Below, piece by piece: positions 53,697 through 62,889 of a stretch of DNA of 64,000 nt. The position numbers were made by a program, and so were the translations under genes. Source of the DNA: Desulfomicrobium sp. ZS1 (lineage in GTDB: Bacteria; Desulfobacterota; Desulfovibrionia; Desulfovibrionales; Desulfomicrobiaceae). Under the pieces are notes generated by a model. It saw only the letters and a program-made list of their open reading frames with translations, searched no databases and had not been told where the DNA came from. Every line of letters starts with the position of its first letter. Position 1 is the stretch's first letter. The stretch covers positions 744,001 through 808,000 of the forward strand of contig NZ_CP100351.1 of assembly GCF_024204645.1 (NCBI RefSeq), given 5' to 3'.

Positions 53697-54565
53697 GTAT
53701 TCTCCCGGGGGCTTTGTGTCAGGCGCATGGAGAAGTCCGCGACGGTGGCGGAGTGGGTGATGGCGCCGGTTGAGATGAACGTCGGACGCAGTGCGGCCAG
53801 GGCGCGGATGTTCGCAAGCGTGACATTGCCGCTGATTTCCGAATCGATGTGGGCGGGAATGAGCTTCAAGGCTTCGGCCGCGGTCTCCACCGGCATGTTG
53901 TCGAGCATGATGCGCTGGGGAGCGAGGCTCACCGCCTCGCGCACATGCTCAAGCGTGCGGCATTCCACTTCCAGGGGCGGGCAGACCTCGTAAGCTTTTC
54001 TGAGCGCCTCCACGGCTGCGGTGATGGAGCCTGCCTGGTCGATGTGATTGTCTTTGAGCATGAGCATTTCTTCGAGGTTGGCCCTGTGGTTGTGTCCTCC
54101 TCCCATGCGCACCGCGTATTTCTCCAGATAGCGTTGGCCGGGCGTGGTTTTACGGGTATCGAGCACCCGCACCCCCGTCCCTTCCACCGCCTGCACGAAG
54201 CGTCTGGTCGCGTTGGCCACGCCGGAGAGGTGGCAGATGAAATTCATGATGACCCGTTCAGCCTTGAGCAAGATGGGTGCCGAACCTTGGATGCGGGCGA
54301 CCTCCTGGCCGCGTTCGACCGCATCCGCGTCCGAGCGAAGCAGGGTCACGCAGGGTTTGGGGCAGCGCATGCGTTCAAAGACGATGTCGATGAGCGGCAG
54401 GCCCGCGACAAGGGTCTCTTCCTTGGCCACGATGGACGCATGCAGCAGCGAGGAGGGCGGGAACAGGGCTTCGGAGGTCAGATCGCGCCCGTCTTCTTCC
54501 AGGGCGAGGTCCACGAGGCGGTGCAACAGGGCCAGTCGGTCGTCATTGAAATAGAGAGAAAACAT
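53693..54565 (-). CDS. nadC: Nicotinate-nucleotide pyrophosphorylase (quinolinate phosphoribosyltransferase)
   Basis: Makes nicotinate mononucleotide from quinolinate and PRPP. 290 residues. Motifs: ERVIMNFICHLSGVATAT-type (here HLSGVANATRRF), DTRKTTPGQRYLEKYAV with the PRPP-binding Arg/Lys, GGGHNHRANLEEMLMLKDNHI, and EVECRTLEHVREAV. ATG 54565 has AAGGAA upstream and replaces the longer frame from 54622. It is first in the operon, with a candidate promoter at 54604-54632. Confidence 0.95.
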   Translation of the reverse strand: MFSLYFNDDRLALLHRLVDLALEEDGRDLTSEALFPPSSLLHASIVAKEETLVAGLPLIDIVFERMRCPKPCVTLLRSDADAVERGQEVARIQGSAPILLKAERVIMNFICHLSGVANATRRFVQAVEGTGVRVLDTRKTTPGQRYLEKYAVRMGGGHNHRANLEEMLMLKDNHIDQAGSITAAVEALRKAYEVCPPLEVECRTLEHVREAVSLAPQRIMLDNMPVETAAEALKLIPAHIDSEISGNVTLANIRALAALRPTFISTGAITHSATVADFSMRLTQSPRENT

Positions 54566-54603
54566 GCCGGATTCCTTGCGGGGCGCGTGGTTGGTTTGGC
54601 TGT

Positions 54604-54632
54604 TGACTAGGAAAAGCACCAACCGTCGTCAA
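54604..54632 (-). promoter_or_regulatory. Candidate sigma-70 promoter of nadCAB
   Basis: On the minus strand, TTGACG (54632-54627) and TAGTCA (54609-54604) are 17 bp apart, 38 bp upstream of the nadC start. The -35 is close to consensus; the -10 is weak. Pattern only. Confidence 0.4.
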
Positions 54633-54744
54633 GCCGTAACTGGACTATATCCGGGTTGCACTTAGGAGTGCTGCGTGTCATGTTGGCGCATATGTTGTGT
54701 CCAAAAGAACCAGTTGCTTTAAGCGTGCGCGAATGGGGAGTGAA

Positions 54745-57342
54745 ATGACCTGTATCGAGTCTCTCCTGGCAAAGGTGACAAAGCCCGTCGCGCCGAGACT
54801 GCTATGCAATGGCTTTGTCTGCTGGCTGGCTCACTCCCAGCCCCTGCCCGTCAGTTTTCTGCAGACCCTGACTGACATAGGCGGCTGGTCCTTGGCGGAA
54901 GAAAATTCGCAGACCCTGTGGTTTTTTCCGTCCTCCGAAGTCATGCTCGGATTGGCTCGGCTTTATAACTGGGCCAGGCTTCATCCCATGGGCACGAGCG
55001 TGACCGTCTTCGAGGGCAGCCTCATTGTGGACGACAAGCTCGGACAGTCCCTCAAGGTCAAGTCGGAGCTGCGTTCTCTTTGCGTGGAATTCCCCAAGCG
55101 GCTCGTTGTGCGCGTCAGCGCGCGCATGCGCGAACTCGGACGAACCTTGACCGGTCTCTCCTTCAAGCATGTGCAGAACCCGGACGGGTTGGCCGGCGAA
55201 TGGTTCGAGCTGGAAGGCAGCGAGCAGGTCAGCGTATCCTACAAGCTGAACTGGCTTTGGGTCATCCGCCCTCTGGGCGCTCGGCAGGACAAGACCTTCA
55301 CCAAGGGCTGGCGGGCCTACTACGACCGTCTGGAAGCGATCTTCCAGCAGTACAAGGTTTCCTATCTGCTGGCCGAGGATCAAAATCTGGTCCTGCGCGT
55401 GGCGTCGCCGCGCGTCATGGGCGCTCTGACCTCGGAGTTGCTGGCCATGATCGAAGACCAGGGGGCTCCGGCCTGGCCTTGCAAATACATGGCCGTGGAG
55501 ATGGGCGATCAGCCCTTTACTCCGGAATTCGCGAGCAAGGTCCGCTACGTCATGGATTCCCTTGAATCCAATGCCCTGCACCTGCCCCTGGCCACGATCT
55601 TCCAGATCGCCGATTCCAGGATCATGCCGGTGGATTCGCGCGCCTCCATGGATAATTCCAAGTTGACCGACCTGTTTCAGGTCCGTTTTCATTCCAGCAA
55701 GAGCGGAAGGCGGCGCGGCAGCTTGAATATTTTTCTGCCTTCAAGCCTGATTTCCGGCGGCGAGAGCCCCTGTTTTTATTGCGGACTGCGTACGCACCAG
55801 CCGCGAAAATGTCCCTCACGGATGCTGCAGCCCGGGAACGTGCAGGTCACGGACATGTCCCGTTTTGCCCGCACGGATATCAATGCCTTGCCTGCGATCC
55901 TGACAGGGCTTGAAAAGCAGGTCGCGCCGGATATCATTCGCGGGTTGACCGGGTTGCTGGGGGAAAAGACCGACTCGGGCCTTGTTGTTCGGTCCATGTT
56001 CGAGGTCAACATGGTCTGCCAACTGCGCACCATGGCCTCTGTCTGGCGCGCCAAGGGCAAGGAGTGGCCGCGCGGCATAGAAGAGCAGCGGCCGCAAAGC
56101 GATGCGCAACTGTGGGAGGCGCTGGAGGCCCTGCGCACGGGGAGTCTGGAGCGGGCCATGGAGAAGGTCGACCATGTCGTGCTCAGTTCGCCCAAGAATT
56201 ATCAGCCACGGGTGCTGCTGGGTTTCATGGCCATGGAGCGCGACGAGTTCAAGCGGGCCCTCGGGTTCTGGGATGAAGCCGAGAGCCTGGCCTATACCAG
56301 TTTGCAGCGCTCCTACATTCAGCTCCTTCAAGGCCGCCTGCGGGAGGTCACGGGCGATTTTTCCGAAGCCATCCGCCTTTACGGCCGGGCGCTTGGAGAA
56401 TCCCCGAGGTTCAGTCAGGCGCGCTACAGGCAGGCCGTCTGCCTGATCAAGTCCGGATACCTCAATGAGGCCCAGGCCCTCATCCGTGAACTGATCAAGG
56501 ACAATCCCGATTACTTCAGCACCGTGCTGCTCGACACCGAACTCGAAGGAGGGCGTTCCCACCTGCTGAGCGATTTGTGGGAGATCTGGGACGATGCCAA
56601 GACCAGGTCGGCAGAGGTTATCGGCGCGGTGGAGCATCTGCCGGACCTCTTGGACAAATGGCTGCCCTCGGATCACGATGCCTACAACATGTTCCATGTG
56701 CGCATCGAGGATCTGAACACCTACGCCGGAGTCAACAATTATGCCTCCATGGCCAAACTGTTGCGTGGCACCATCGCCATCCGCGCGGATATCCAGGCCC
56801 GGGTCAAGAAGGATATCCAGGAGCTGGCCAACCGCCGAACGGCCATTCGGGAGCGGCTCAAGAAAATCCAGCGGGAAGCGTCCTGGTTTCCTTTTCCGTC
56901 GATGCTCGGGTCTTTCAACAAACTTTTCAATTCATGCGGTGAAGGGGTGAGCCTCATCGGTCATCTTGACCTCTACGTTCCGGAAAAATTTCGGCAGGGA
57001 CATGAGGCCATGCGCCAGGCCGAGCAGAACCTGGACAAACTTGAAAAAAAGCTCCTGCTGCTGCAAGGCGTGCGAAACGGTATTCTTTTTCTGCTGTTGT
57101 CCGGCAAATATCTGCTCATCTTCGAGATCATTGCCCTCATATTGGCCGGGGGCGTGTCCGTTGGGCTCTACTATCTGGCTCCGGATCAGGTCATCATGGG
57201 CCGCAACCTGCGCCAGGAAAGGTGGCTGATCCTCAATATCACGCTCATCTTTTTTTCCTTTCTCGCCTTTGTGGCAACGGCCATCAAGGCCGCGTCCAAC
57301 TTCGAAACCTACAAGAACGAGATTCTGGACAAGGGGGAGTGA
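54745..57342 (+). CDS. Large TPR protein with a CCHC zinc knuckle and C-terminal membrane anchor
   Basis: About 865 residues. The N-terminal 340 residues have no recognised family. A CX2CX4HX4C zinc-knuckle-like motif follows (CFYCGLRTHQPRKC, Cys343, Cys346, His351, Cys356), which is rare in bacteria. The middle (about 455-620) contains TPR-like helical pairs. A helical, Lys/Glu-rich region follows (about 685-785), then two C-terminal membrane helices (about 780-815 and 828-850). It is probably membrane-anchored with most mass in the cytoplasm. GGGGAG precedes ATG 54745. Divergent from nadC. Function unknown. Confidence 0.72.
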   Translation: MTCIESLLAKVTKPVAPRLLCNGFVCWLAHSQPLPVSFLQTLTDIGGWSLAEENSQTLWFFPSSEVMLGLARLYNWARLHPMGTSVTVFEGSLIVDDKLGQSLKVKSELRSLCVEFPKRLVVRVSARMRELGRTLTGLSFKHVQNPDGLAGEWFELEGSEQVSVSYKLNWLWVIRPLGARQDKTFTKGWRAYYDRLEAIFQQYKVSYLLAEDQNLVLRVASPRVMGALTSELLAMIEDQGAPAWPCKYMAVEMGDQPFTPEFASKVRYVMDSLESNALHLPLATIFQIADSRIMPVDSRASMDNSKLTDLFQVRFHSSKSGRRRGSLNIFLPSSLISGGESPCFYCGLRTHQPRKCPSRMLQPGNVQVTDMSRFARTDINALPAILTGLEKQVAPDIIRGLTGLLGEKTDSGLVVRSMFEVNMVCQLRTMASVWRAKGKEWPRGIEEQRPQSDAQLWEALEALRTGSLERAMEKVDHVVLSSPKNYQPRVLLGFMAMERDEFKRALGFWDEAESLAYTSLQRSYIQLLQGRLREVTGDFSEAIRLYGRALGESPRFSQARYRQAVCLIKSGYLNEAQALIRELIKDNPDYFSTVLLDTELEGGRSHLLSDLWEIWDDAKTRSAEVIGAVEHLPDLLDKWLPSDHDAYNMFHVRIEDLNTYAGVNNYASMAKLLRGTIAIRADIQARVKKDIQELANRRTAIRERLKKIQREASWFPFPSMLGSFNKLFNSCGEGVSLIGHLDLYVPEKFRQGHEAMRQAEQNLDKLEKKLLLLQGVRNGILFLLLSGKYLLIFEIIALILAGGVSVGLYYLAPDQVIMGRNLRQERWLILNITLIFFSFLAFVATAIKAASNFETYKNEILDKGE

Positions 57343-57432
57343 TGCCCTTTGCCCGCACTCTTCATGCGTCCGTCGCCGTGTCTGCGATGCGCAGCCTCGT
57401 GTTTTTGGCACGGCTTTTGTTCATTGCCTAGG

Positions 57433-58968
57433 ATGCATACTCTGGTCATCAATTTGACCCGCTTCGGCGATCTGTTGCAGACCCAGCCAGTCTTCAGCGG
57501 ATTGCGACGGCGGGGCGGCAGCGCGGGGCTGGTTTGTCTGGACTCTTTCAAGGGTGCGGCCGCTCTCTTGCGCGATGTGGAGCAGGTCCGGGTTCTGCCC
57601 GGAGCGCGTCTCCTGGCGCAGTTGGACCGGGGCTGGCCTCTGGCCGTGGAGGAATTGACCTCCTGGCTGGACCACACGCCGCACGCGCCCTTTGACCAGC
57701 TTGTGAACCTCACACCGACCCTGTCCGCTCGCCTTTTGAGCCGCGCCATGCACGACGGACGGATAGAGGGCTTTGGACTCGATGACCATGGCTTTGGCGA
57801 GTATTCCACTCCCTGGGCGACTTTTCTGCAGGCGGCCTCCGCTCATCGCGGGTGCAGTCCTTTCAATCTGGTCGATCTGTTTCAGCGCGTGGCCGGTCTT
57901 GACCCCGGAGAATTCCGGCTTCAAACGCCGAAGGCTCCGGCGCTGGCCTGCGCGGACGCGCTGCTTGGAAGCCGGGCCGAAAAGCGGGTCGCCTTTCAGC
58001 TCGGAGCCAGCCAGGATTACAGGCGCTGGCCCGTGGCTTCTTTTGTGCGGGCCGGGCGCGTGTTGTGGGCAAAGACCGGACGCATGCCCGTGCTCTTGGG
58101 CACGGCCTCCGAGAGTCATCTGGCGCGGGAATTCATGGATCTGGCCGATTACCCCTGCACGGACCTGACCGGCCGGACAGACCTGACGACTCTGGCGGCG
58201 GTGCTGACGCGCATGGACCTTTTGCTTACCAACGACACGGGCACCATGCATCTGGCGGCCGGGCTTGGCGTGCCGGTGGCGGCGGTGTTCCTGGCCACGG
58301 CCCAGCCCTTCGACACCGGGCCGTATCTGGAAGGCAGCCTCAGCCTGGAGCCGGATCTGCCCTGCCACCCCTGCTCTTTCGGGGAGAAGTGTCCCCATGG
58401 GCTGGCTTGCCGCGATTCCATCGACGGCGAGGCCGTCGGGGACATGCTGGCCGGGTATCTGGATCTGAAATCCTGGAACGTCGCGCCAGGCTTCAAGGGA
58501 AGGGTCTGGCAGGCCCGGCGCGATGAAGCTGGATTCATGGATCTTTTTTCCGTGTCCGGTCATGAGGGGCAGGATCGCAGCCGATGGATCAGGATTCAGC
58601 GCGAGGTCTATCGTCAATTTCTTGACCAGAAACCGGGGGTGGGAAATTTTTCCTGGCCCGCGTCCGATTCCGACTTCCGGGACGCCCTTGTGCGCGATCT
58701 GGAACGCGGCGCCCTCATGCTGACCCTGGTCGAAGAGCAGGGCCATGTTCTGGCGCTTCGTCCGGATGCGCCTATGAAGCCGAAATTTCTTGTCAACTGT
58801 CAGAATTTAGAAGACTTTTTTTCCAGGAGCCCGTCTTTTGGGATACTTGGCCCCATGTGGCGATTCCAGTCCAGAGCCGAGTCCGTGAGCATGGCGGCCT
58901 TCCTTGAATTGTGCGTCCGGTACCGCGGTCTGCTCGATGTTTTCAAACGTCGGCTCATGCTGGCATGA
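57433..58968 (+). CDS. Glycosyltransferase family 9 (heptosyltransferase-like) protein with C-terminal extension
   Basis: 511 residues. The first 350 residues are GT9-like: INLTRFGDLLQTQP (about 6-19), FQLGASQDYRRWPV, a LLLTNDTGTMHLAAGLGVP donor-site motif and a CHPCSFGEKCPHGLAC cysteine cluster. The remaining 160 residues (about 350-511) are not part of GT9 and have no known family. GT9 enzymes add heptose or other sugars to lipopolysaccharide cores. ATG 57433 begins the family alignment, although its ribosome binding site is poor. It follows the TPR gene by about 90 bp. Confidence 0.8.
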   Translation: MHTLVINLTRFGDLLQTQPVFSGLRRRGGSAGLVCLDSFKGAAALLRDVEQVRVLPGARLLAQLDRGWPLAVEELTSWLDHTPHAPFDQLVNLTPTLSARLLSRAMHDGRIEGFGLDDHGFGEYSTPWATFLQAASAHRGCSPFNLVDLFQRVAGLDPGEFRLQTPKAPALACADALLGSRAEKRVAFQLGASQDYRRWPVASFVRAGRVLWAKTGRMPVLLGTASESHLAREFMDLADYPCTDLTGRTDLTTLAAVLTRMDLLLTNDTGTMHLAAGLGVPVAAVFLATAQPFDTGPYLEGSLSLEPDLPCHPCSFGEKCPHGLACRDSIDGEAVGDMLAGYLDLKSWNVAPGFKGRVWQARRDEAGFMDLFSVSGHEGQDRSRWIRIQREVYRQFLDQKPGVGNFSWPASDSDFRDALVRDLERGALMLTLVEEQGHVLALRPDAPMKPKFLVNCQNLEDFFSRSPSFGILGPMWRFQSRAESVSMAAFLELCVRYRGLLDVFKRRLMLA

Positions 58969-59025
58969 ATGTTGATTAGTCCAGGCATACGGTAAAATTA
59001 TTCCCACTAGGCGGAGGACAGGAAA

Positions 59026-59643
59026 ATGATCATTATAGACGGTCAGCAGAGTCCACTTGAGGTTCGTCATTTCGAAAACCTTGAGCAGCTCATCGAAAAA
59101 GTCATGGAAGACGTACGCATGAACAGCCGTATCGTGACCGATGTTCTGGTCAACGATGAGGCCTTTTCGGAGATCTACCCTCATCAGGCCGAGGACATGG
59201 ACGCCTCGCATATCAATCGGGTGGAAATTGTTTCCGTACCCACTTCGGAAATGGCGCAGGACATCACCCGCGAATTGTACAAGGTCGTGACCCTGCTGGG
59301 CAAGGCCGGGCGGCAGGTGGCGGATTTCTTCCGTCAGGCCGATGACGATCAGGCTCTGGAGCTTTACGGAGACCTGCTGGAAGTGAACCGCGATTTTCTG
59401 AACATGGTCGGCGTGCTCCGCAATGAATTCGCCACGGACACATCCGCGGAATTCGAAGCGTCGCTGTCGGACCTTTCGACTCTCTTCTCGGAGATGATCG
59501 AGATTCAGGAGAACGAGGACTGGATTCTGCTCGCGGATCTGCTCGAGTATGAATACCTGCCTGTGGTCGAGAATACCAAGAACATGGTCGCCCGCTTGCG
59601 CGAGTCGGTCAGGGCTTCGGTCAGGAAGGAAAAAAATGGCTGA
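59026..59643 (+). CDS. Small acidic helical protein, function unknown
   Basis: 205 residues, no signal peptide or membrane helix. The N-terminal part is beta-alpha (MIIIDGQQSPLEVRHF and later RVEIVSVPTSEMAQDI), the rest strongly helical (about 70-205). I do not recognise a family. An in-line 8 bp overlap with the next gene, whose ribosome binding site lies in its end, suggests that the two proteins act together. GGAGGACAGG precedes ATG 59026. Confidence 0.65.
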   Translation: MIIIDGQQSPLEVRHFENLEQLIEKVMEDVRMNSRIVTDVLVNDEAFSEIYPHQAEDMDASHINRVEIVSVPTSEMAQDITRELYKVVTLLGKAGRQVADFFRQADDDQALELYGDLLEVNRDFLNMVGVLRNEFATDTSAEFEASLSDLSTLFSEMIEIQENEDWILLADLLEYEYLPVVENTKNMVARLRESVRASVRKEKNG

Positions 59644-59986
59644 GTCACGCGACCCCTACGAGCACATCATGGCGCTTGGCCAGGAAGAGCTGGGGATGCT
59701 CGCAAGCCAGGATGCCGATCGTCTCGGGACGGCGGTGCGGGAGCGGGAGACAGCCATCACGGCCTTCATGAGCATCGACATGGGTGAGCAGGACAAGGCT
59801 TTTCTGGAAAAACTCAAAAATATTCAGGACATGAACACGCACCTGTGCCATGAGGCCAGGGCTTTGCATCAGTCCTTGAAGGAAGAGCTTTTGAAGGTGC
59901 GCCAGGAGAACAAGCGGATCGGGGGGTATAAAAATGGCGCCCTGATCACGCCGCTGGGACGCCATGCCTTGAGCCGCAAGGGTTGA
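59636..59986 (+). CDS. Small helical protein, possible flagellar chaperone (FlgN/FliT-like)
   Basis: 116 residues, entirely helical. The C-terminal pattern, with HLCHEARALHQSLKEELLKVRQENKRIGGY, recalls FlgN/FliT flagellar export chaperones, which end in a similar helix and Gly-Tyr. This is a weak resemblance, and no flagellar structural genes are visible in this window. AGGAAGGA lies upstream of ATG 59636. Overlap with the previous gene implies cotranscription. Confidence 0.5.
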   Translation: MAESRDPYEHIMALGQEELGMLASQDADRLGTAVRERETAITAFMSIDMGEQDKAFLEKLKNIQDMNTHLCHEARALHQSLKEELLKVRQENKRIGGYKNGALITPLGRHALSRKG

Positions 59987-60016
59987 TCCGAGTGAGCCGC
60001 TCCATTGACGGGGCGG

Positions 60017-60754
60017 CTACCTCATCCAGATGACGCCCACCTGGCGGCCGGTGACCTTGTCCCTGCGGTAGGAAAAGAACTGCGGGGATGAAGCCGTGCA
60101 CAGGTCCAGGGAAAAGATGTTGCAGGCACGGATGCCCGCGCCACGAAGCTGCTCGCGGGTCAGGTTCCAGAGATCCATGCAGCGGGTGGCCGGGTTGAAG
60201 CAGGATTTGAAGCCTGGGCCCCATTCGGTTTCGAAATTCACGAATTCACTCCTGCCCGGGCCAAGGCTCGGGCCGCGCACGGCCAGAACATCGGATGGAT
60301 CAAGGCCGTAGGTCGCGCAGAAGTCACGCACTCCGGCAGCGGGAAAGTTGACGACGTTTCCCCTCCATCCGCAGTGCAGGGCGCCCACATGCCGTCCGCT
60401 GCTGTCCGCCAGCAGAATGGGCTGACAGTCCGCAGTCTTGATGATCAGGGCATGGCCCGGCCGACTGGTGCACAGCCCATCCCCCTCCAGTTTTACTCCG
60501 TCAAAAAAATCATCCTCCAGATCCATGTGCATTGTCTGTCCGTGCACCTGCCTCAGTTCCTGCCAGACCTGAAAGCCCAGAGCGTTGCGCAGTTCCGCGC
60601 GGTTGGCCCGCGCGGTCTGTTCATCGTCTCCAACCTCCAGCGACATGTTGGATGCGGCGTAGGCGCCCGCGCCGTGACCGCCCAGGCGGGTGGTGAAGGC
60701 GCAGCGCACGTTCTCAAGGCCAGGGAAATGAAACTCAAGGTACTTCAAAGACAT
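60017..60754 (-). CDS. pgeF: Laccase-domain protein, PgeF/YfiH-like
   Basis: 245 residues. The conserved His71 (QVHG), Cys110 (TADCQPILLAD) and His127 (HCGWRG) form the metal and active site of the family. In E. coli the relative removes wrongly incorporated amino acids from cell-wall precursors. ATG 60754 is preceded by GGAG and overlaps the upstream gene stop by 4 bases or fewer, arguing for one message with the folate cyclo-ligase. It converges with the FliT-like gene. Confidence 0.9.
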   Translation of the reverse strand: MSLKYLEFHFPGLENVRCAFTTRLGGHGAGAYAASNMSLEVGDDEQTARANRAELRNALGFQVWQELRQVHGQTMHMDLEDDFFDGVKLEGDGLCTSRPGHALIIKTADCQPILLADSSGRHVGALHCGWRGNVVNFPAAGVRDFCATYGLDPSDVLAVRGPSLGPGRSEFVNFETEWGPGFKSCFNPATRCMDLWNLTREQLRGAGIRACNIFSLDLCTASSPQFFSYRRDKVTGRQVGVIWMR

Positions 60755-60756
60755 TT

Positions 60757-61347
60757 TTACTGCTCCGCAGGGATGTGCAGGGTGGATTCCGGGGTGACGA
60801 CCATATCCACGGGCCTGTCCCAAGGTTCGACCGGAAGGCTTTCCAGAACCTGGAAGGCGTAGGCCGGTCCGACCAGCAGGGGGGCGCAGCCGAGGGTGGG
60901 CAAAAACCTGTCATAATAGCCGCCTCCGAAACCGAGGCGGTATCCGCGCCGGTCAAAGGCCAGGGCAGGAACAATGATGACTTCGGGCTGCGGGGCCGGG
61001 ACCAGCAGCGCGCGCTGCGCTCGCGGTTCGATCAGTCCGAAGCAGCCGGGTCCCAGTTCCTCGCGGGAGGTCACGGCGTATACGTCCATGATGCCGGGGC
61101 TGTTGTCGCGGCAGCGCGGCAGCAGGATTTCGCTGCCGCGCGCCCAGAAATGGTCCAGCAGCGGCCACGTGTCGACTTCGCCCCGGGCCGGCAGATACAG
61201 CATGACGCTGCAGGCGACGCGGATGCGCTCCAGGGACAACAGGTGGTCCCGGATGCTGGCGCTGTCTTCCTGCACCAGACTCAGGGGCAGATTTTGCCGA
61301 CGCGTGCGCAGGGCAATCCGCAGAAGGTTTTTGCTGGGCTCTTGCAT
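60757..61347 (-). CDS. 5-formyltetrahydrofolate cyclo-ligase
   Basis: Converts 5-formyl-THF to 5,10-methenyl-THF using ATP. 196 residues. The ATP and folate motif ALAFDRRGYRLGFGGGYYDRFL-type region (about 130-151) and the basic N-terminal LRIALRTRRQNL (about 9-20) are diagnostic. The gene is followed at once by pgeF. Folate supply also links to GcvT in this window. Confidence 0.92.
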   Translation of the reverse strand: MQEPSKNLLRIALRTRRQNLPLSLVQEDSASIRDHLLSLERIRVACSVMLYLPARGEVDTWPLLDHFWARGSEILLPRCRDNSPGIMDVYAVTSREELGPGCFGLIEPRAQRALLVPAPQPEVIIVPALAFDRRGYRLGFGGGYYDRFLPTLGCAPLLVGPAYAFQVLESLPVEPWDRPVDMVVTPESTLHIPAEQ

Positions 61348-61414
61348 GACGTGGTGTGCTCCTTTACCATGCCGTGAAAACAGGACAATTACTCAAAGAG
61401 GGGATGACAGGCAA

Positions 61415-62083
61415 ATGGCAAACCGCTTTTGGATAGTTTTTGGCGATATTCACGAACGCATCACAGCCGTGGAACGAATCGACAAGCTTGCTCTCGCCGA
61501 CGGGGTTTTCCTGTCCGGCGACCTGACCAATCTGGGCTCGCGGGAGAGCGCGGGGCGCATCGTGTCCGCCGTGACCAAGATCAATCCGCGCGTCTACGCC
61601 CAGATCGGGAACATGGACACTCCGGCCGTCGAGCGGGTGCTCACCGAGCAGGGGATCAACGCGCACGGCCGGGTCGTGGACCTGGGCGATGGGGTCTGCC
61701 TGGCTGCCGTGGGCTTCTCCACTCCCACCCCGTTCGGCACCCCGTCCGAGGTCGACGAGAGTCAGATCTGCCAGTGGACCCATGACGTGCTGGAGCGGGC
61801 GGGAGCCTTCGCGCATGTCATCCTCATGGTCCACACCCCGCCCCGGGGGGACGTGGTCGACAAGCTGCCCTCGGGAGCCCATGTCGGCAGCCCTGGGGTG
61901 CGCGCGCTGATCGAGAAATACCAGCCCGCCATCGTCGTCACCGGCCACATTCATGAAGGGGTCGGAGAGGAAAAGATCGGGCGATCGCATGTGCTCAATC
62001 CCGGCGCTTTTGCCCAGGGCGGGTATGTGCGCATTGATGAAACCCCATCCGGCCTGGTGGCGGTTTTGCGGAGCGTGGTATGA
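61415..62083 (+). CDS. Calcineurin-like metallophosphoesterase
   Basis: 222 residues. Metal-binding motifs: GDIHERIT (10-17), SGDLTN, GNMD and GHIHEG near the C-terminus. The D-x-H/GD/GN/GHxH pattern fits the YfcE/MJ0936-like cytosolic phosphodiesterase group. The start ATG 61415 is decided by the motif position; the frame further upstream overlaps the folate gene. It overlaps xth by 4 bases (ATGA). Confidence 0.87.
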   Translation: MANRFWIVFGDIHERITAVERIDKLALADGVFLSGDLTNLGSRESAGRIVSAVTKINPRVYAQIGNMDTPAVERVLTEQGINAHGRVVDLGDGVCLAAVGFSTPTPFGTPSEVDESQICQWTHDVLERAGAFAHVILMVHTPPRGDVVDKLPSGAHVGSPGVRALIEKYQPAIVVTGHIHEGVGEEKIGRSHVLNPGAFAQGGYVRIDETPSGLVAVLRSVV

Positions 62084-62853
62084 TCCTGCGCATGCATTCC
62101 TGGAATGTGAATGGATTTCGGGCCGTCCTCGGCAAGGGTTTTCGCGACTGGCTCGATCGGGCCGCACCCGACGTGCTCGGGCTGCAGGAGGTCAAGGCCG
62201 AGGAGGGACAGGTCGGCGGGGATCGCCTCTTTGGCGGCTATCACTGCTACTGGAACGCGGCGCGCAGCAAGAAGGGCTATTCCGGCACGGCCTGCTACAG
62301 CCGTCTTGAGCCCTTGGCCGTGCAGCGGGGCCTGCCCGACACCCGCTTTCAGGGTGAGGGGCGGGTCATTCGCCTTGAGTTCGAGAAATTCCACTACTTC
62401 AACATCTATTTTCCCAACGGCCAAATGAGTCAGGATCGTCTGGACTACAAGCTGGGCTTCTACGACGCATTTCTGGCGCACGCCCAGGAACTGCGACGGG
62501 ATAAGCCCATCGTGGTCTGCGGGGATTTCAACACCGCCCACCGCGAAATCGATCTCAAGAACCCCAAGGCCAACGAGAAGACCTCCGGCTTTCTGCCCAT
62601 TGAGCGGGCCTGGATGGACCGTTTCGTGGCGCACGGGTACGTGGATACTTTTCGCCACTGCCACGGGGATGTGGAGGACGCCTATTCGTGGTGGACGTAC
62701 CGTTTCGGGGCCAGATCACGAAATGTGGGCTGGCGTATCGATTATTTTTTTGTTTCCGAGGAACTGAGCAGCGCGGTCAGGGACGCATGGATCGAGGCCG
62801 ATGTGCCCGGTTCCGATCATTGCCCGGTGGGGCTGGCGCTTGAATTGCCATAA
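62080..62853 (+). CDS. xth: Exodeoxyribonuclease III family AP endonuclease
   Basis: 257 residues. Acts in base-excision repair at apurinic sites. Motifs: SWNVNGFRAVLGKG, Glu37 in LQEVKA, GYSGTACYSR, GDFNTAHREIDL, and the C-terminal SDHCPVGLAL with the catalytic His. It overlaps the phosphoesterase gene by ATGA. The arrangement with a TetR regulator downstream shows no special logic. Confidence 0.95.
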   Translation: MILRMHSWNVNGFRAVLGKGFRDWLDRAAPDVLGLQEVKAEEGQVGGDRLFGGYHCYWNAARSKKGYSGTACYSRLEPLAVQRGLPDTRFQGEGRVIRLEFEKFHYFNIYFPNGQMSQDRLDYKLGFYDAFLAHAQELRRDKPIVVCGDFNTAHREIDLKNPKANEKTSGFLPIERAWMDRFVAHGYVDTFRHCHGDVEDAYSWWTYRFGARSRNVGWRIDYFFVSEELSSAVRDAWIEADVPGSDHCPVGLALELP

Positions 62854-62889
62854 CATGGTGGACAGCTCTTACGAGAAGGATGGACGCAG

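Noticed and set aside
59987..60016. GC-rich hairpin AGCCGCTCC / GGGGCGGCT in the convergent gap (59997-60020)
   Set aside because: No T run follows on either strand, so it is not a standard intrinsic terminator, although it might slow polymerase.
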